Of a DNA stretch of 64,000 nucleotides, positions 43,385 to 53,171 are shown piece by piece. Every line of letters begins with the position of its first letter. Positions within the stretch are counted from its first letter, which is position 1. Source of the stretch: Plectosphaerella cucumerina (taxonomy: Eukaryota > Ascomycota > Sordariomycetes > Glomerellales > Plectosphaerellaceae); NCBI GenBank assembly GCA_020746995.1, contig JAGPXD010000002.1:2852001-2916000 (forward strand), written 5' to 3'. Position numbers and translations under genes: made by a program. A model generated the notes under the pieces. That model was not told the DNA's origin and did no database searches. It saw only the letters and a list, made by a program, of their open reading frames with translations.

Positions 43385-44742
43385 ATGGCCACGCAAGACG
43401 GAAAGCTCAGAATCGCCGTGGTTGGCGCGGGCATCGCCGGCCTCACTGCGGCCATTGCGCTGCAGCAACACGACCACATCGACGTGCACATCTATGAGCG
43501 CACTGCCGAGCTCCGCGAGATTGGTGCAACCATTGCCCTCGGACCCAACGGCCTGCGGACTCTTGACCGGCTGGGCGTTCAAAATGCCCTTGACGACTCC
43601 ATTGCCTTCCGGAACAAGTCGGGCCAGTCCATGATCTACAAGTAAGTGACTCGGAACGAGCATGTTATCTAAGAGGTAGAGATTCCATCATCCTAACACA
43701 TAACAGACACTATCAGACGAACGAGACCATCTCATTCGATGTACACAAGGGCGAGGTTGAGGAACGCCATCGCACCGCTCGTTTTTACCGCCCTCATCTC
43801 CAGAAGGCCCTCCTCTCACACATCGCACCTGGTCGTCTACACCTCGGAAAGTCTTTCCAGTCGCTAGCGAGGAACACCTCAACCTCTGATCTCACAATCA
43901 CTTTTCAAGACGGCACGACTGTCGTTGCAGACATCGTGCTCGGCGCAGACGGCATCCACTCCCCCGTACGCCGCGCCTTTGTGCCGACTTCTTCCGCTGA
44001 GTGGACTGGTTACTCGACCTTCCGCTCCGTCTTCCCCCGCTCACACGTCGCGCACATCGAAGGTCTTCCCGATGAGGCCATCCACCTCTGGAGCTCCGAA
44101 AGACAGCTGTTCATCTCGCCACTGGCACAAGATCTCTTCGCCGTTGTCGGCTCTCATCAGAGCGACCCCGACGCGGCAGATGCACCATACAAGGATGCCA
44201 CATGGAACTCGGACGGAAACGTCGATCTGCTCCGAGAGATTCACAAAGATTGGAGCCCGCTTGTAAGGGCCGTCATCGATGCAACGCCGTACACAAGGGT
44301 ATACCCCAACACGGCAGCGCGCGAGCTCGAGACATGGGTTTTGGGAGATGGAAGGGTGACCCTCGCGGGCGACGCAGCACATGCTCATGGAGGCGCCTTT
44401 GCCGCTGGTGGAAGTCTGGCAATAGACGATGCTTGGGCCTTTGCCACGTCAATTCTGCACGTCTTCCCGGACAGTCGGACGGCTCCCGATGACAAGACCG
44501 TGGCAAGGGCGCTGAGGTTGTATGAGCAAACACGCAAGAGCCATACGGACCGAGTGCAGAAGACAGTGCAGGGAAGGAATCGTGGCTTAGTTGGCAGGAT
44601 TCTGACTCCTGAATCCGACGAACAGCTGAGAGCGCGGATGAAAGGGCGGGAGGATTTGTCATGGATTCATGAGCATGATGTGCAGGCAGCCTTCTCCAGA
44701 GCTTCGAGTTCAGAGAATGTCGTAGATGGGCCACGGTTGTGA
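43385..44742 (+). CDS. FAD-dependent aromatic monooxygenase (salicylate-hydroxylase-like)
   Basis: Exons 43385-43641 and 43707-44742 give 430 residues. The start at 43385 directly precedes the Rossmann motif IAVVGAGIAGLTAA (GxGxxG). ADIVLGADGIHSPVRR is the DG motif and VTLAGDAAHAHGGAFAAGG the GD motif; both bind FAD in class A flavoprotein hydroxylases. REIGATIALGPNGLRTLDRLG is the segment typical of salicylate/6-hydroxynicotinate-type enzymes. No signal peptide or membrane anchor, so cytosolic. Predicted reaction: NAD(P)H- and O2-dependent hydroxylation, perhaps decarboxylative, of an aromatic or heteroaromatic acid. Neighbours are a divergent carboxylate-type MFS carrier, a RidA deaminase and an alcohol dehydrogenase. 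The ring substrate cannot be named from sequence. Confidence 0.9.
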
Positions 44743-45164
44743 GATCTGAATAGAAGTTTGACAACATACTGCCTTGTCTATCGAAGTGAAGCTTGGTCAA
44801 GGCCGAAGAAAGTTAGATATTTGCATGAAACAGACCTGGACGTTCCGGGGTTCGGAGGCATCTGTATATGCAGCCAGATGTCTCCGCATGCTGCCATATT
44901 CAGGCTCGCCTACAATGAAGCAGCTTTCCTGATTTTCTCGGACCCTCTTCGTGATTTGAAGAGTTCTCGCGGTGACTATGACGCTCATTCACGACCCATT
45001 TCCCCTGGACTCGGCACCTTGCGTGTTGCCTTCAATTTGGTGCAAAAGTCCACGACTTGTGCGAATCTGGCAGCGAGGTACCTAGTGAGTTCAGGTTCTC
45101 TGCTTGATTCACGACGAACGTGAAGTTGGCCAGGTAAAGCATCATACATTTCCACCTACGATCA
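44743..45164. other. Convergent 3' region
   Basis: Between the monooxygenase (+) and RidA (-) stops. No feature recognised. Confidence 0.45.
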
Positions 45165-45575
45165 CTACTTGTCCGACTTGGTGGCCTCAACTTCGATCTC
45201 GACCTGCATCTCTTTGAGCGCAAGAGCCGGCACCCCGACACATGTCCAAACTGGACGATGATTTGGTAGTCGTCGCTTCAGTTCCTCGACCATGAGAGGA
45301 AAGGCCCCCTCCAATTCCAGGTGATACGATCGGACGGAGTAGACGTCTTCCCAGCCCCGTAGACCAGCTGTGCGCAGCACGCGGTCGACGTTGTCGAAAG
45401 CAAGCTTGACCTGGCCGGCTACATCGGCTGCATCCAATTTTCCTTCAGGGTCCCACCCTCCCTGGCCAGATGCTTTGACAATGCCCCCGGGAAGGAGAAC
45501 CGCCTGCGAGTAGTGGCATGCATCGCTGTACTTTTGGCCAGCGCCCTCATCGTTCAAGTAAGTGAGGCCTGACAT
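45165..45575 (-). CDS. RidA/YjgF/UK114 family enamine-imine deaminase
   Basis: Intronless, 136 residues, the normal family length. HYSQAVLLPGG, then KASGQGGWDPEGKL, and QVKLAFDNVDRVLRTAGL are the family's N-terminal and central blocks; the C-terminus RPVWTCVGVPALALKEMQVEIEVEA matches the RPxxTxVxVxxL...VEIE signature, including the conserved Arg (here in RPVWTCVG). No targeting sequence. Proteins of this family hydrolyse reactive enamines and imines to ketones plus ammonia; some subgroups are 2-aminomuconate deaminases in aromatic catabolism. Its position between a flavin monooxygenase and a dehydrogenase makes a catabolic rather than housekeeping role possible. A TATAAG element lies about 230 bp upstream. 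Confidence 0.92.
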   Translation of the reverse strand: MSGLTYLNDEGAGQKYSDACHYSQAVLLPGGIVKASGQGGWDPEGKLDAADVAGQVKLAFDNVDRVLRTAGLRGWEDVYSVRSYHLELEGAFPLMVEELKRRLPNHRPVWTCVGVPALALKEMQVEIEVEATKSDK

Positions 45576-46411
45576 AGTGGAGGTTGGCTCTCCTGATGTG
45601 CACCTGGTTGATGGGTTCGACGTTAAGACTGGAACAACTAGGCAGTCAGTTGATGACGATCTTGCAAAATCTTTGGGGATAAATCTCCGAAGTTTCTTAC
45701 TTGTAGATGCCTGGATGAACTGAGCCAGATCTAACGCAGAAGTGATGCGTGCGGAGTGGTGTTAAAGGTGCGAAGCAGATGGACATGGTTGGAAATCAGG
45801 GCTCTTATAGGCTTCCTTTTGGGCGCTAATCGCTCTGTCGCCTTGGTTTGAAACTTTAAAGTCATCTAATCCATGTTCGTCTGGATGGTTTGTCCGCCCC
45901 CATGCACCGAGCCGGCTACTTAGTCCGCGCCGAGCGGACCAAGACAGCCAGGCATCGTCAAGAGACGATTCGACTTCGGCCTGCAGAAAGTGCATTTAGC
46001 GTTGAGAGTCCCTCGTGCTAATGCACGAGAAAGTTGGGCAGGGAAAGATATAGGTGATCTGACAAGACTGCGGTCATGTCGGAAACCCAAGCAGGCGGTC
46101 GGCTCCGGTACCCCGCGATGCATCCCGATGCAACGCTCGAGTCGGCTCCGACTCGACAACCACCACCGGGCGTCTCCCTTCCTCCCAAACCATCCCTTGG
46201 CCCGAATTCCCAGATCAAGAACCAGGTTTCTCACTCACTACATAGCCGCGTCATGATCAGTAGACATTCCTTGCGCCCGTCCTTCCAAGGTGGGTCCATG
46301 GCGTGACGGAATCGTGGGCTGACAGCAGCACGGCATGTATAAAGGGGTAAAGGGGCGGCAATCCTCAATCGGATCCCTCGATGTCACGTACCTCAGGCAG
46401 ACACCTCAATT
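45576..46411. promoter_or_regulatory. Divergent promoter of RidA and ADH
   Basis: 836 bp between divergent starts. TATAAA at 46338-46343 is 69 bp upstream of the dehydrogenase ATG. Two CGG-CT-CCG elements lie at 46100 and 46143. No gene recognised. Confidence 0.5.
46137..46156. promoter_or_regulatory. 20-bp CGG/CCG palindrome, Zn2Cys6-type operator candidate
   Basis: Nine-base perfect arms TCGAGTCGG and CCGACTCGA are separated by CT. The core CGG-CT-CCG (46143-46150) recurs at 46100-46107, 43 bp away, about four helical turns. Inverted CGG/CCG triplets are the classic target of Zn2Cys6 dimers. The site lies between the RidA and dehydrogenase genes. The role is inferred. Confidence 0.5.
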
Positions 46412-47761
46412 ATGCAAAAACTTCCAACACGACAGATCTCAAATCTTGTGGCCAGACACTTCCGCCATCGCATGTCCTCTGCGCCTCACCTCAGGCCCAC
46501 CTCCATCTCCCGCAAGGCATTCTACGGCACCATGCGAGCGGCGCGATACTACGGCAAGGAGGACATTCGAGTCGAGAACATTCCCGAGCCATCCGTCAGC
46601 GCCGGCCAAATCAAAGTAAGTGCTCTTCTGTCCAAGCGACACGGTCGTCCCTTTGGGCTCCAACTGAACCTGCTGCAGATCCGTCCTGCCTTCGTCGGCA
46701 TCTGCGGCACAGACCTGCACGAGTATCTCGGCGGCCCCAACTTCTGCCCTACCACGCCTCATCCTGTCACCCACGAAACCATACCCGTCACCCTTGGCCA
46801 CGAATTTTCGGGCGTCATTCAAGAGATCGGACCTGGCGTCACAGGCTTCACGTTAGGGCAGCCCTGCGCCGTCCAGCCGACCATCTTCTGTGGAAGCTGC
46901 GCCGCTTGTGATGCTCACTCGGAGAATGTGTGTCACTCTGGCGGCTTCGTTGGCTTGAGCGGAGGTGGCGGCGGTCTCAGCGATGCCGTCTGTGTCAGCG
47001 CGACACATGTTTTCCCTCTTCCAAATGAGCTTCCCCTAGAGATTGGCGCTCTTGTTGAGCCATTGGCCGTTGCCTGGCACGCAGTGAGTGCTGCATCAGA
47101 GCTATCACCCGAGTCCGTTGTGGTCGTGATCGGCGGAGGGCCAATCGGATTGGCGACGATTTTGTGCCTCAAAGCCAAAGGAGTGCAGAACATCATCTTG
47201 TCAGAGGTTGCCACTTCACGCCAGTTGTTCGCAAAGCAGATGGGGGCATCTCAGGTGGTGAATCCAATAAGGGAGGATCTAAAGGGGGTTGCTCTTGAGC
47301 TGAGCGACGGCAGAGGGGCTGATGTTATCTTTGACTGCGCCGGGGTTCCGGCGAGGTAAGTTCTCCGTCCTCTTCCATGATGTCGCGGGTACTGACCTTG
47401 CCAGTATCAAAAGCGCATGTGAGGCAGTCAAGACCAAGGGCGAGATTGTGAACGTGGCCATCTGGGAAAATGAGATTCTCTTCAATCCGAATTGGATCAC
47501 GTTCAAGGAGAGCTCCTACAAGTCAGTCTTGGGATATCAGAGGGAAGATTTCCAGGCTGTTATTGACAATCTTGCTACTGGTAAGTATTGAGACACAAGA
47601 GAAGCTCAACCGGCCGCTAACAGATCACAGGAGCTATACAGGCCAGCCAGATGATCACGAGGAAGATCAAGCTGGAAAATGTAGTTGAAGACGGCATCAA
47701 GGCGCTGGTGCATGATAAGGACAACCAGGTTAAGATTCTTGTCGATATGAAGGCGACATAG
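46412..47761 (+). CDS. Zinc-dependent alcohol dehydrogenase (butanediol/sorbitol DH type)
   Basis: Exons 46412-46615, 46679-47355, 47405-47580 and 47631-47761 give 395 residues. GICGTDLHEY and TLGHEFSG carry the catalytic zinc ligands; CGSCAACDAHSENVC carries the structural zinc cysteines; LVEPLAVAWHAV and VVVIGGGPIGLATI are the domain link and NAD-binding fold typical of (R,R)-butanediol and polyol dehydrogenases. The first 40 residues are Arg/Ser-rich without acidic residues (LPTRQISNLVARHFRHR), like a mitochondrial presequence; a second in-frame ATG at 46532 (Met41) starts the enzyme proper at MRAARYYG. Intron 1 (63 nt) has no stop and is a multiple of three. It oxidises a secondary alcohol or polyol with NAD+. 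Neighbouring divergent gene is RidA. Confidence 0.92.
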
Positions 47762-47978
47762 ATTGAAGGAGTATCGATGTTTGTATATACGAGCCTCATT
47801 GTAGCAGATTTGAGAACAAGATGCAGAATACCAGATGTTCGTAGAAATGTAAGCCAACCTGTGTAAGAATCTCTGGGCAGAGCTGATCTTAGTCAGGCTG
47901 ATAAATGTGAATATGAATGGAACTAGATAACTGCCAGGTGTTATTGACCAAGATCTTGCATTACACTTAGTGCCCGCT

Positions 47979-49221
47979 CTACTTCCGAACATGATGCGTC
48001 TTTTTCTCATCCCCGCGATACGCCAACATCTCCGAAGGCCTGGCCTGACCCTTGTCCAACTCGACTGGCGTCTCCTGGCCACTGCCCAACTCGGCCACGG
48101 AGCTGTTCGGCACCTCCATTTCGTATACGCCCGCGTTTTGATCCCAGCTCTGGCTGTAGCCCTGATGGTAAATGGGGTATGGCGGAGTTGGTTGAGGATG
48201 CACCTGCTGGTAGGGTGCGTGCTCTGGGACGCCCAACTTGCTGGCTGACGTCTTCACGGCGTGCTTCCTCCGCTTGAACAGCATCCATACAATCATGGTG
48301 AGGACCGCAAAGCCGCCAACCACACAACCAACGATGACACCAATCTTGGCGCGGGGGTCCATCGTCTTATCCGGGAGTCCACCACCAGCAAGCCCTTGCG
48401 ACTGGTTAACAGTCGGCGTCGTAGTCTGGCTCTCGTCTGTGCTTGATGCGAGGCCTGACGAGCCCAATGTGAATGATTCGATGGCATTTATTGATGATGC
48501 ATCATTCGTCGACGATGCGGCGGTTGTAGACGTGCTTGGCTCGGCCCGATCAGAGACCTGGAAGTTCATTTGTATCATGGGCGCAAACATTGTCATGGTA
48601 CGCAGCTCGGTGATGACCTCCCCATTCACAGTTCGCGTGACAGAGGTCGGGTACACAGCATTGTCGACCGCGGTGGCGATGGTCCCCGAACACGATGCCG
48701 TCTTGATGGTGATGTGGATGCCCGTCTCGGTGGCCATCTGGATGCAAGTGTTTCCATAAATGTTCGTGCATTGGAAGCCGCTGGATCAGGAGGACGACGT
48801 GTCAGACAGGACTCAAACCACCGTGGAGATGGATAAATTGAAAGTGGACAAACCTCGGGCAGCAACCTATGGCGGTTTCACCCTCTACCAGACTGAACTG
48901 GGCTGGCCAGTCTCCGCGCTTCTGATACTCCGTGGTGCAAGCCGACGTGTAGCCCGTAGGACAATGAATTCCAGGCGAGTAGAAGCCCCATCCGTTGAAG
49001 GGGTGCGTCGGTGAGGCGTGTTTTGCCAGAACGGGCGGCCAGCAGGCTGTGTTATCGCGCACGGGACCAGCACCCACGATGTCGGCATCACACTTCTGGG
49101 CCATGTAGCCAACTTGACAGTTGTCGCACAGCGGGATCATGGCGGTGCATGTCACTGGGGGTGTCCAAACTGTAGTAAGGGGGCCCAGAAGGGTGCCGGC
49201 CTGGCCGGTGATGGTCGCCAT
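47979..49221 (-). CDS. Cys-rich single-pass membrane protein (LPXTG-annotated fungal family)
   Basis: Exons 49221-48854 and 48780-47979 give 389 residues; an in-frame ATG at 49305 would add 28. The N-terminus GPLTTVWTPPVTC begins a Cys-rich ectodomain of about 140 residues (CDNCQVGYMAQKCD, then GIHCPTGYTSAC, GCCPRSGFQCTN). A beta-rich part and a Ser/Thr-rich stem follow. One membrane helix (IGVIVGCVVGGFAVLTMIVW) is flanked by KRRK, and the cytosolic tail of about 100 residues is rich in Pro, Gln and Tyr. Proteins of this pattern are common in Pezizomycotina and are often labelled LPXTG-domain proteins. No clear cleavable signal peptide; the membrane segment may act as anchor. Function unknown, perhaps surface sensing. 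It converges with the dehydrogenase, 217 bp apart. Confidence 0.8.
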
Positions 49222-50397
49222 GTTGGTGGTGGCTGACTCGGGTGGACGAGATGCTTGTTCGAGGCTGCTCAGATGATGAGAGAATAGCAGGTAAACGCCG
49301 AACACAGGCAGAGGCTAGAAATTGGTGAACAGAGAATGAAAGCAGTGAGTGCTGCTAAAAGAGAAAAATTGACAGCAAGTTTTTCAGTTCGACTACCGCC
49401 CCGAGAGACGCCTGGCCCATGCCAGCTGATGGTCAGGGGCAGGTCAGGTTGTTAAAGGTGCGGCGAGCCAGTCCTGGCCGTTGCATGGAGCTGGGATGTT
49501 CTTGGCACCAGACATGCCTGTACGTCGCCAACATTATTTTCTAGGTCCCTGACCACTCAGCCCTGTTCGGGACCCTGAGCCGGGGGTATGGTTGGGATGG
49601 ATGGCCTCCGACAGACGTTCCCGAGCTTCGGAGTCGGAGACTCGGGTGAATACAGGTTTCCATACCTGGATTTGATTTATACACGAGACCACACCATCGA
49701 CGGCGGGCATATCCTTACTGGCCCAGTCATACACGAAGTCATGCAGCTCGATTCTCGGAACAGACATGAGTTCTACGCCATGTTGAGCATGGTCAGGATG
49801 CCAGGGACGGATGATGGCATCATCATCACTACATCGGGCAGCCGAAGGATACCTACGGTAGTACAGGCCACCATACCCAAGTGATGGACGGGCCCTGGCT
49901 CTGATATCAAACCTCATCATACGTCCGCCCGGTCAACATCCTCCACTTCCATCAAGTCCGAGTCTCCGTCGGGAAGCTGACGAATGGCGGGCGGTTGGCA
50001 TGGTCCCCCCTAGTCTGAGCCTCTACGGGGGGCTCCAGGTGTGTTAAGGGCCCAGTAGGGCTATGCGGCCAGGGGTTAGTGAGATGAACGCCCCAATCGT
50101 AGCGGGGTCTGAACCCCGGAGACTCGGGGGGATTTAGTTGGTCGTGGGGGTTCCAGAGGATCAAATGCACCAATAATTGAAGTACAGCGGAGTGCATTCT
50201 CTTCGTTAGGAGGAGAGGTCATCGTCGCATCCTGCCTCGGTGTGACTTGACCTTGGTTTCATGCTGGGATGACTGGATTTACTTGTATCGTACACAGGAT
50301 CTCACACTGCCAAACCCAGAGCTCACGCTCTGTCAGATTCAAACCACCAGATCCTCCTTTCTCGCCAGGCCATCAACGCTTCTGAGCTCTTCCCATC
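49222..50397. other. Intergenic region
   Basis: Promoter of the Cys-rich membrane protein on the left, 3' end of the next gene on the right. A 98-codon plus-strand frame (49588-49884) has protein-like composition but no motif; not called as a gene. Confidence 0.4.
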
Positions 50398-51081
50398 CTA
50401 CGACGCAACCCCCAGGGTCTCAACGTCCTTCTGTACCCTCTTCTTAATCATGACGCAGCAGGTCACGAGAGCTACCACAATGTCCACCTCATTCTCGTCG
50501 ACCGACAAGATGCCGCCGCGGTACATGCTCCCAGGTGGGTGCGCGTACCTCGCCACGACACGTGCGTGCCCTGCAGCCGTGCGCACGAGCTTGTAGCGCA
50601 CGTCAAACACGTTCGCCCCGCGCTCAATCTTCCAGGCAAACTCGGCGCTGTCAACCACAAAGCGCTCTTGCACCATGACGCCCTTGACCGGCCGCATCGT
50701 GATGGGATGCGACGAGTGTGGTGAACCAGCAGGGAAAGCCAGCTCGGATGCGCCCGCTGAAAGCAGCGCGAGCGTCCATGTCGCGAGGGACGCGCCTGTC
50801 GCTGTCTCGACGACGTTCATCGTGCGCGAGAAGAAGTCCCCCCGCCGGATCGTCCACGTTGGCGGCAGTTTGGCCACTCCCTTTTCAGGGGCGCATTGTG
50901 CAAAGGCCACACGGAGGGCCTCAGCGACGAAATCAGGGTCGTCGTAGCTCTTGGTCACCTCCGGCGTCAGGTCGGTGGCGTTGATCGTGGTACCGAAGAG
51001 TGTGTGGTTATGGAGGTACACGTTGCGCGTCGGGGTTCGGAGCTCCTCCTGGGGGATCTTGTCGCCGTTCTTGGGAGACAT
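50398..51081 (-). CDS. Conserved fungal hypothetical protein
   Basis: Intronless, 227 residues. No signal peptide. NVYLHNHTLFGTTINATDLTPEVTKSYDDPDFVAEAL-type N-terminus, then GVAKLPPTWTIRRGDFFSRTM, SPHSSHPITMRPV, FAWKIERG and VDIVVALVTCCVMIKKR. The beta-strand-rich pattern with alternating basic and aromatic residues resembles small proteins found across Sordariomycetes; a tubby/LURP-one-like fold is possible but I cannot show it. The C-terminal hydrophobic VALVTCCVMI segment ahead of KKR could sit in or at a membrane. A TATAAAG element at 51191-51197 on the minus strand, about 110 bp upstream, supports the start. Confidence 0.7.
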   Translation of the reverse strand: MSPKNGDKIPQEELRTPTRNVYLHNHTLFGTTINATDLTPEVTKSYDDPDFVAEALRVAFAQCAPEKGVAKLPPTWTIRRGDFFSRTMNVVETATGASLATWTLALLSAGASELAFPAGSPHSSHPITMRPVKGVMVQERFVVDSAEFAWKIERGANVFDVRYKLVRTAAGHARVVARYAHPPGSMYRGGILSVDENEVDIVVALVTCCVMIKKRVQKDVETLGVAS

Positions 51082-51980
51082 TGAGACTGAAACGATGGTG
51101 AACTTGAGGCGCTAACAAGACAGAGATATTGGGATCTGAGGCGTGTTGCGATTGCGTCCCATCTTCCTCCACGGCCACGATGCCCGCAGACTTTATACCT
51201 CCGCGACAAGGTCATGGCCCTTGACGCACTAAGCTTCCCATCGCGAGATTCGACTTGAGCGATGCGAAATACGACCTTCGCTGCCTGTACCCAATGGCCA
51301 TGACCGTGTCGGTAGAGGTCGGGGCCTGGTCAGGGGTGCGATTGGGCCGGGACAGCGCGGGACGGCAGCTCGGGGACGGCGAGACCCGGATCGTGTTCAC
51401 CTTCTGGAAGGACCCTGTCACAGGGCCAATCCTCCACCAGGCCAACTGCTGTCGAGCCTGACCATGTTGACCACACGCTATGCTCCGGGTTTTGTACCCG
51501 AGAGCGGATGCTGCAGCAAGCACCCGGCATTTCCCCCAAGCATCACTGACAGACCGGGATTCTTTTTCGAAGGCCGCTTTTGAATCTGCAGCTTCAAGTT
51601 GAGCCGCTGGCAGTCTGAAGTGGGAATTACAGGGCCGATGCTCAGGCTTCTACACAGCCGCCTGCGCTGACAGCCAGAAAAAGGGCAACCTCCCAACGAC
51701 CAACTTACTCCCCATCACAGTCACTCAGTCACAATGTTCCGCTCAAGATTGTTCAGACACAGTACTCATTTTTGACCCATGCCATGCAAATCATACACTG
51801 AAAAGAAAAACAGAGACAGAGAACAAAAACGCCACGCTCTCAGCGCTCGCTCGCTCGTCTCAATGATCAGGAGAGGGACCACTGTCCCTCCCCGGGTTTC
51901 CTTCCGCCAATGGTGGAGGCCGACCACCCCTTTCCCTCTTTTCCGTCTGAAAGTCAAGCGCGGAGAGAAAAAAGAGCATT
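51082..51980. other. Intergenic region
   Basis: Promoter of the hypothetical gene (left) and 3' end of the repeat protein (right). No further gene recognised. Confidence 0.4.
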
Positions 51981-53171
51981 CTACAGCCCCAGGGCGCTGT
52001 TGAACAGATCAGCAATCTCAGGCCCCCGGCTTCCGGCGGCCTCCACCTCGGCGCGCGCAGTCTGGCACAGAGCCTTTGCGGCATCGTTGGCCTCGCAGAC
52101 GTTTGTGAGCTGGTCGCAGGTGCGCTGAGTGATGATGTTGGGGTTGAGGGCGTCAGCGCCGCCGATCTGAGGGTCGACGGGCAGGAAAGAGCCCTCGGTG
52201 GCGGCGCGGTTGCCACGGCCGAACTGGAAGTCCATGCGAGGATCGCAGAGGCCAAAGTCGGCACCGCCAGCGCCAGCGTTGCCTCCAGCGTTGCCAGCGT
52301 CGCCTCCAGCGTTGCCGCCGGCGTTTCCAGCATCGCCACCGTTGTTGTTGTTGTTGTTGTTCTGGTTGTTGCCGGCATCGCCGTTTCCAGCGTTGCCGTT
52401 TCCAGCGTTGTCGTTGGCCGCGTCGTCGTTGGCATTGCCGCCATCGCAGTCGTTGGCGTTGCCCGCGTTGCCGCCAGCGTTGTTGCCAGCATCAGCGTTG
52501 CCGCCGGCGTTGTTGTTGTTGCCAGCGTCGGCGCCGTTGCCAGCGTTGTTACCGGCATCAGCGCCGTTGCCAGCGTTGTTGTTGTTGTTGTTACCGGCGT
52601 TGTCGCCGGCATCAGCACCGGCACCGGCACCAGCGTCGCCGCCAGTGTTGGCGCCGGCGTTGGGAGTGCCGTCGACGGCGATGTTGGCGAAGCCCTGGGC
52701 GATCATGACCTGAGCGACGGACAGGCCAGTGGCATCGAAGGGAGTCGTCAGGGACTGGGCCGAGAGCTGGTTGGCGGTGGCGGCATCGGCCACGGCGGGA
52801 TCGACCAGGGGAGTGATGCCGCGAAGGGCCTCGGTGGCGGGCAGGCTGGCATCACCGCAGATGTTGGGGATGGTGGTGGCGAAGGGGTTGAAGTTCTGCT
52901 CAGCCGAGACGAGGCCGGCAGCGGCGGCGATGACGGCGGGGTCGTTGCCGAGGGTGGTGACGATCTCGTCGGCGAGACGGAGCTTGTCGCAAGGGTCGGT
53001 GGCACCGAGGAGAGAGCCAGGGACACCACCGGCGAGGGTCGAGGCCTGGCCCGGGTTGCCGAACTGGCCGTCAAGGGCGCGGACGGCGTCAACGGGGATC
53101 TGCTCCTGGCCGAAGCGAGCTTCGACGACGGCAACGATGGCAGCAATGAGGGCGAGCTTGTAGGCAGACAT
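51981..53171 (-). CDS. Secreted Asn/Gly/Ala-repeat protein
   Basis: Intronless, 396 residues. Signal peptide at 1-18 (MSAYKLALIAAIVAVVEA). Residues about 20-170 form a globular N-domain with DPCDKLRLADEIVTTLGNDP, NICGD and DPAVADAATANQLSAQSL. A repeat region of about 130 residues (175-305) is built almost only of Asn, Gly, Ala and Asp, with NAGN, NADAGNN and NNNNN units. The last 90 residues are again ordinary sequence with GLCDPRMDFQFGRGNR, CDQLTNVCEANDAAKAL and an end without a GPI tail. Eight cysteines lie outside or beside the repeats. Family unknown to me; the two conserved-looking ends around a variable repeat suggest a secreted wall or effector-like protein. Leader upstream is long and pyrimidine-rich. 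Confidence 0.85.
   Translation of the reverse strand: MSAYKLALIAAIVAVVEARFGQEQIPVDAVRALDGQFGNPGQASTLAGGVPGSLLGATDPCDKLRLADEIVTTLGNDPAVIAAAAGLVSAEQNFNPFATTIPNICGDASLPATEALRGITPLVDPAVADAATANQLSAQSLTTPFDATGLSVAQVMIAQGFANIAVDGTPNAGANTGGDAGAGAGADAGDNAGNNNNNNAGNGADAGNNAGNGADAGNNNNAGGNADAGNNAGGNAGNANDCDGGNANDDAANDNAGNGNAGNGDAGNNQNNNNNNNGGDAGNAGGNAGGDAGNAGGNAGAGGADFGLCDPRMDFQFGRGNRAATEGSFLPVDPQIGGADALNPNIITQRTCDQLTNVCEANDAAKALCQTARAEVEAAGSRGPEIADLFNSALGL
52251..52650 (-). repeat. Asn/Gly/Ala-coding microsatellite-like array
   Basis: About 400 bp of imperfect units based on GTTGCC and GTTGTT (plus strand), coding NAGN-type peptides on the minus strand. It includes runs of GTT triplets near 52340 and 52580. 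Copy number is likely to vary. Confidence 0.75.

Noticed and set aside
51860..52630. Minus-strand Thr/Ala-rich open frame overlapping the Asn-repeat gene
   Set aside because: Frame-shifted reading of the same triplet repeats; it lacks the signal peptide and Cys domains of the real frame.
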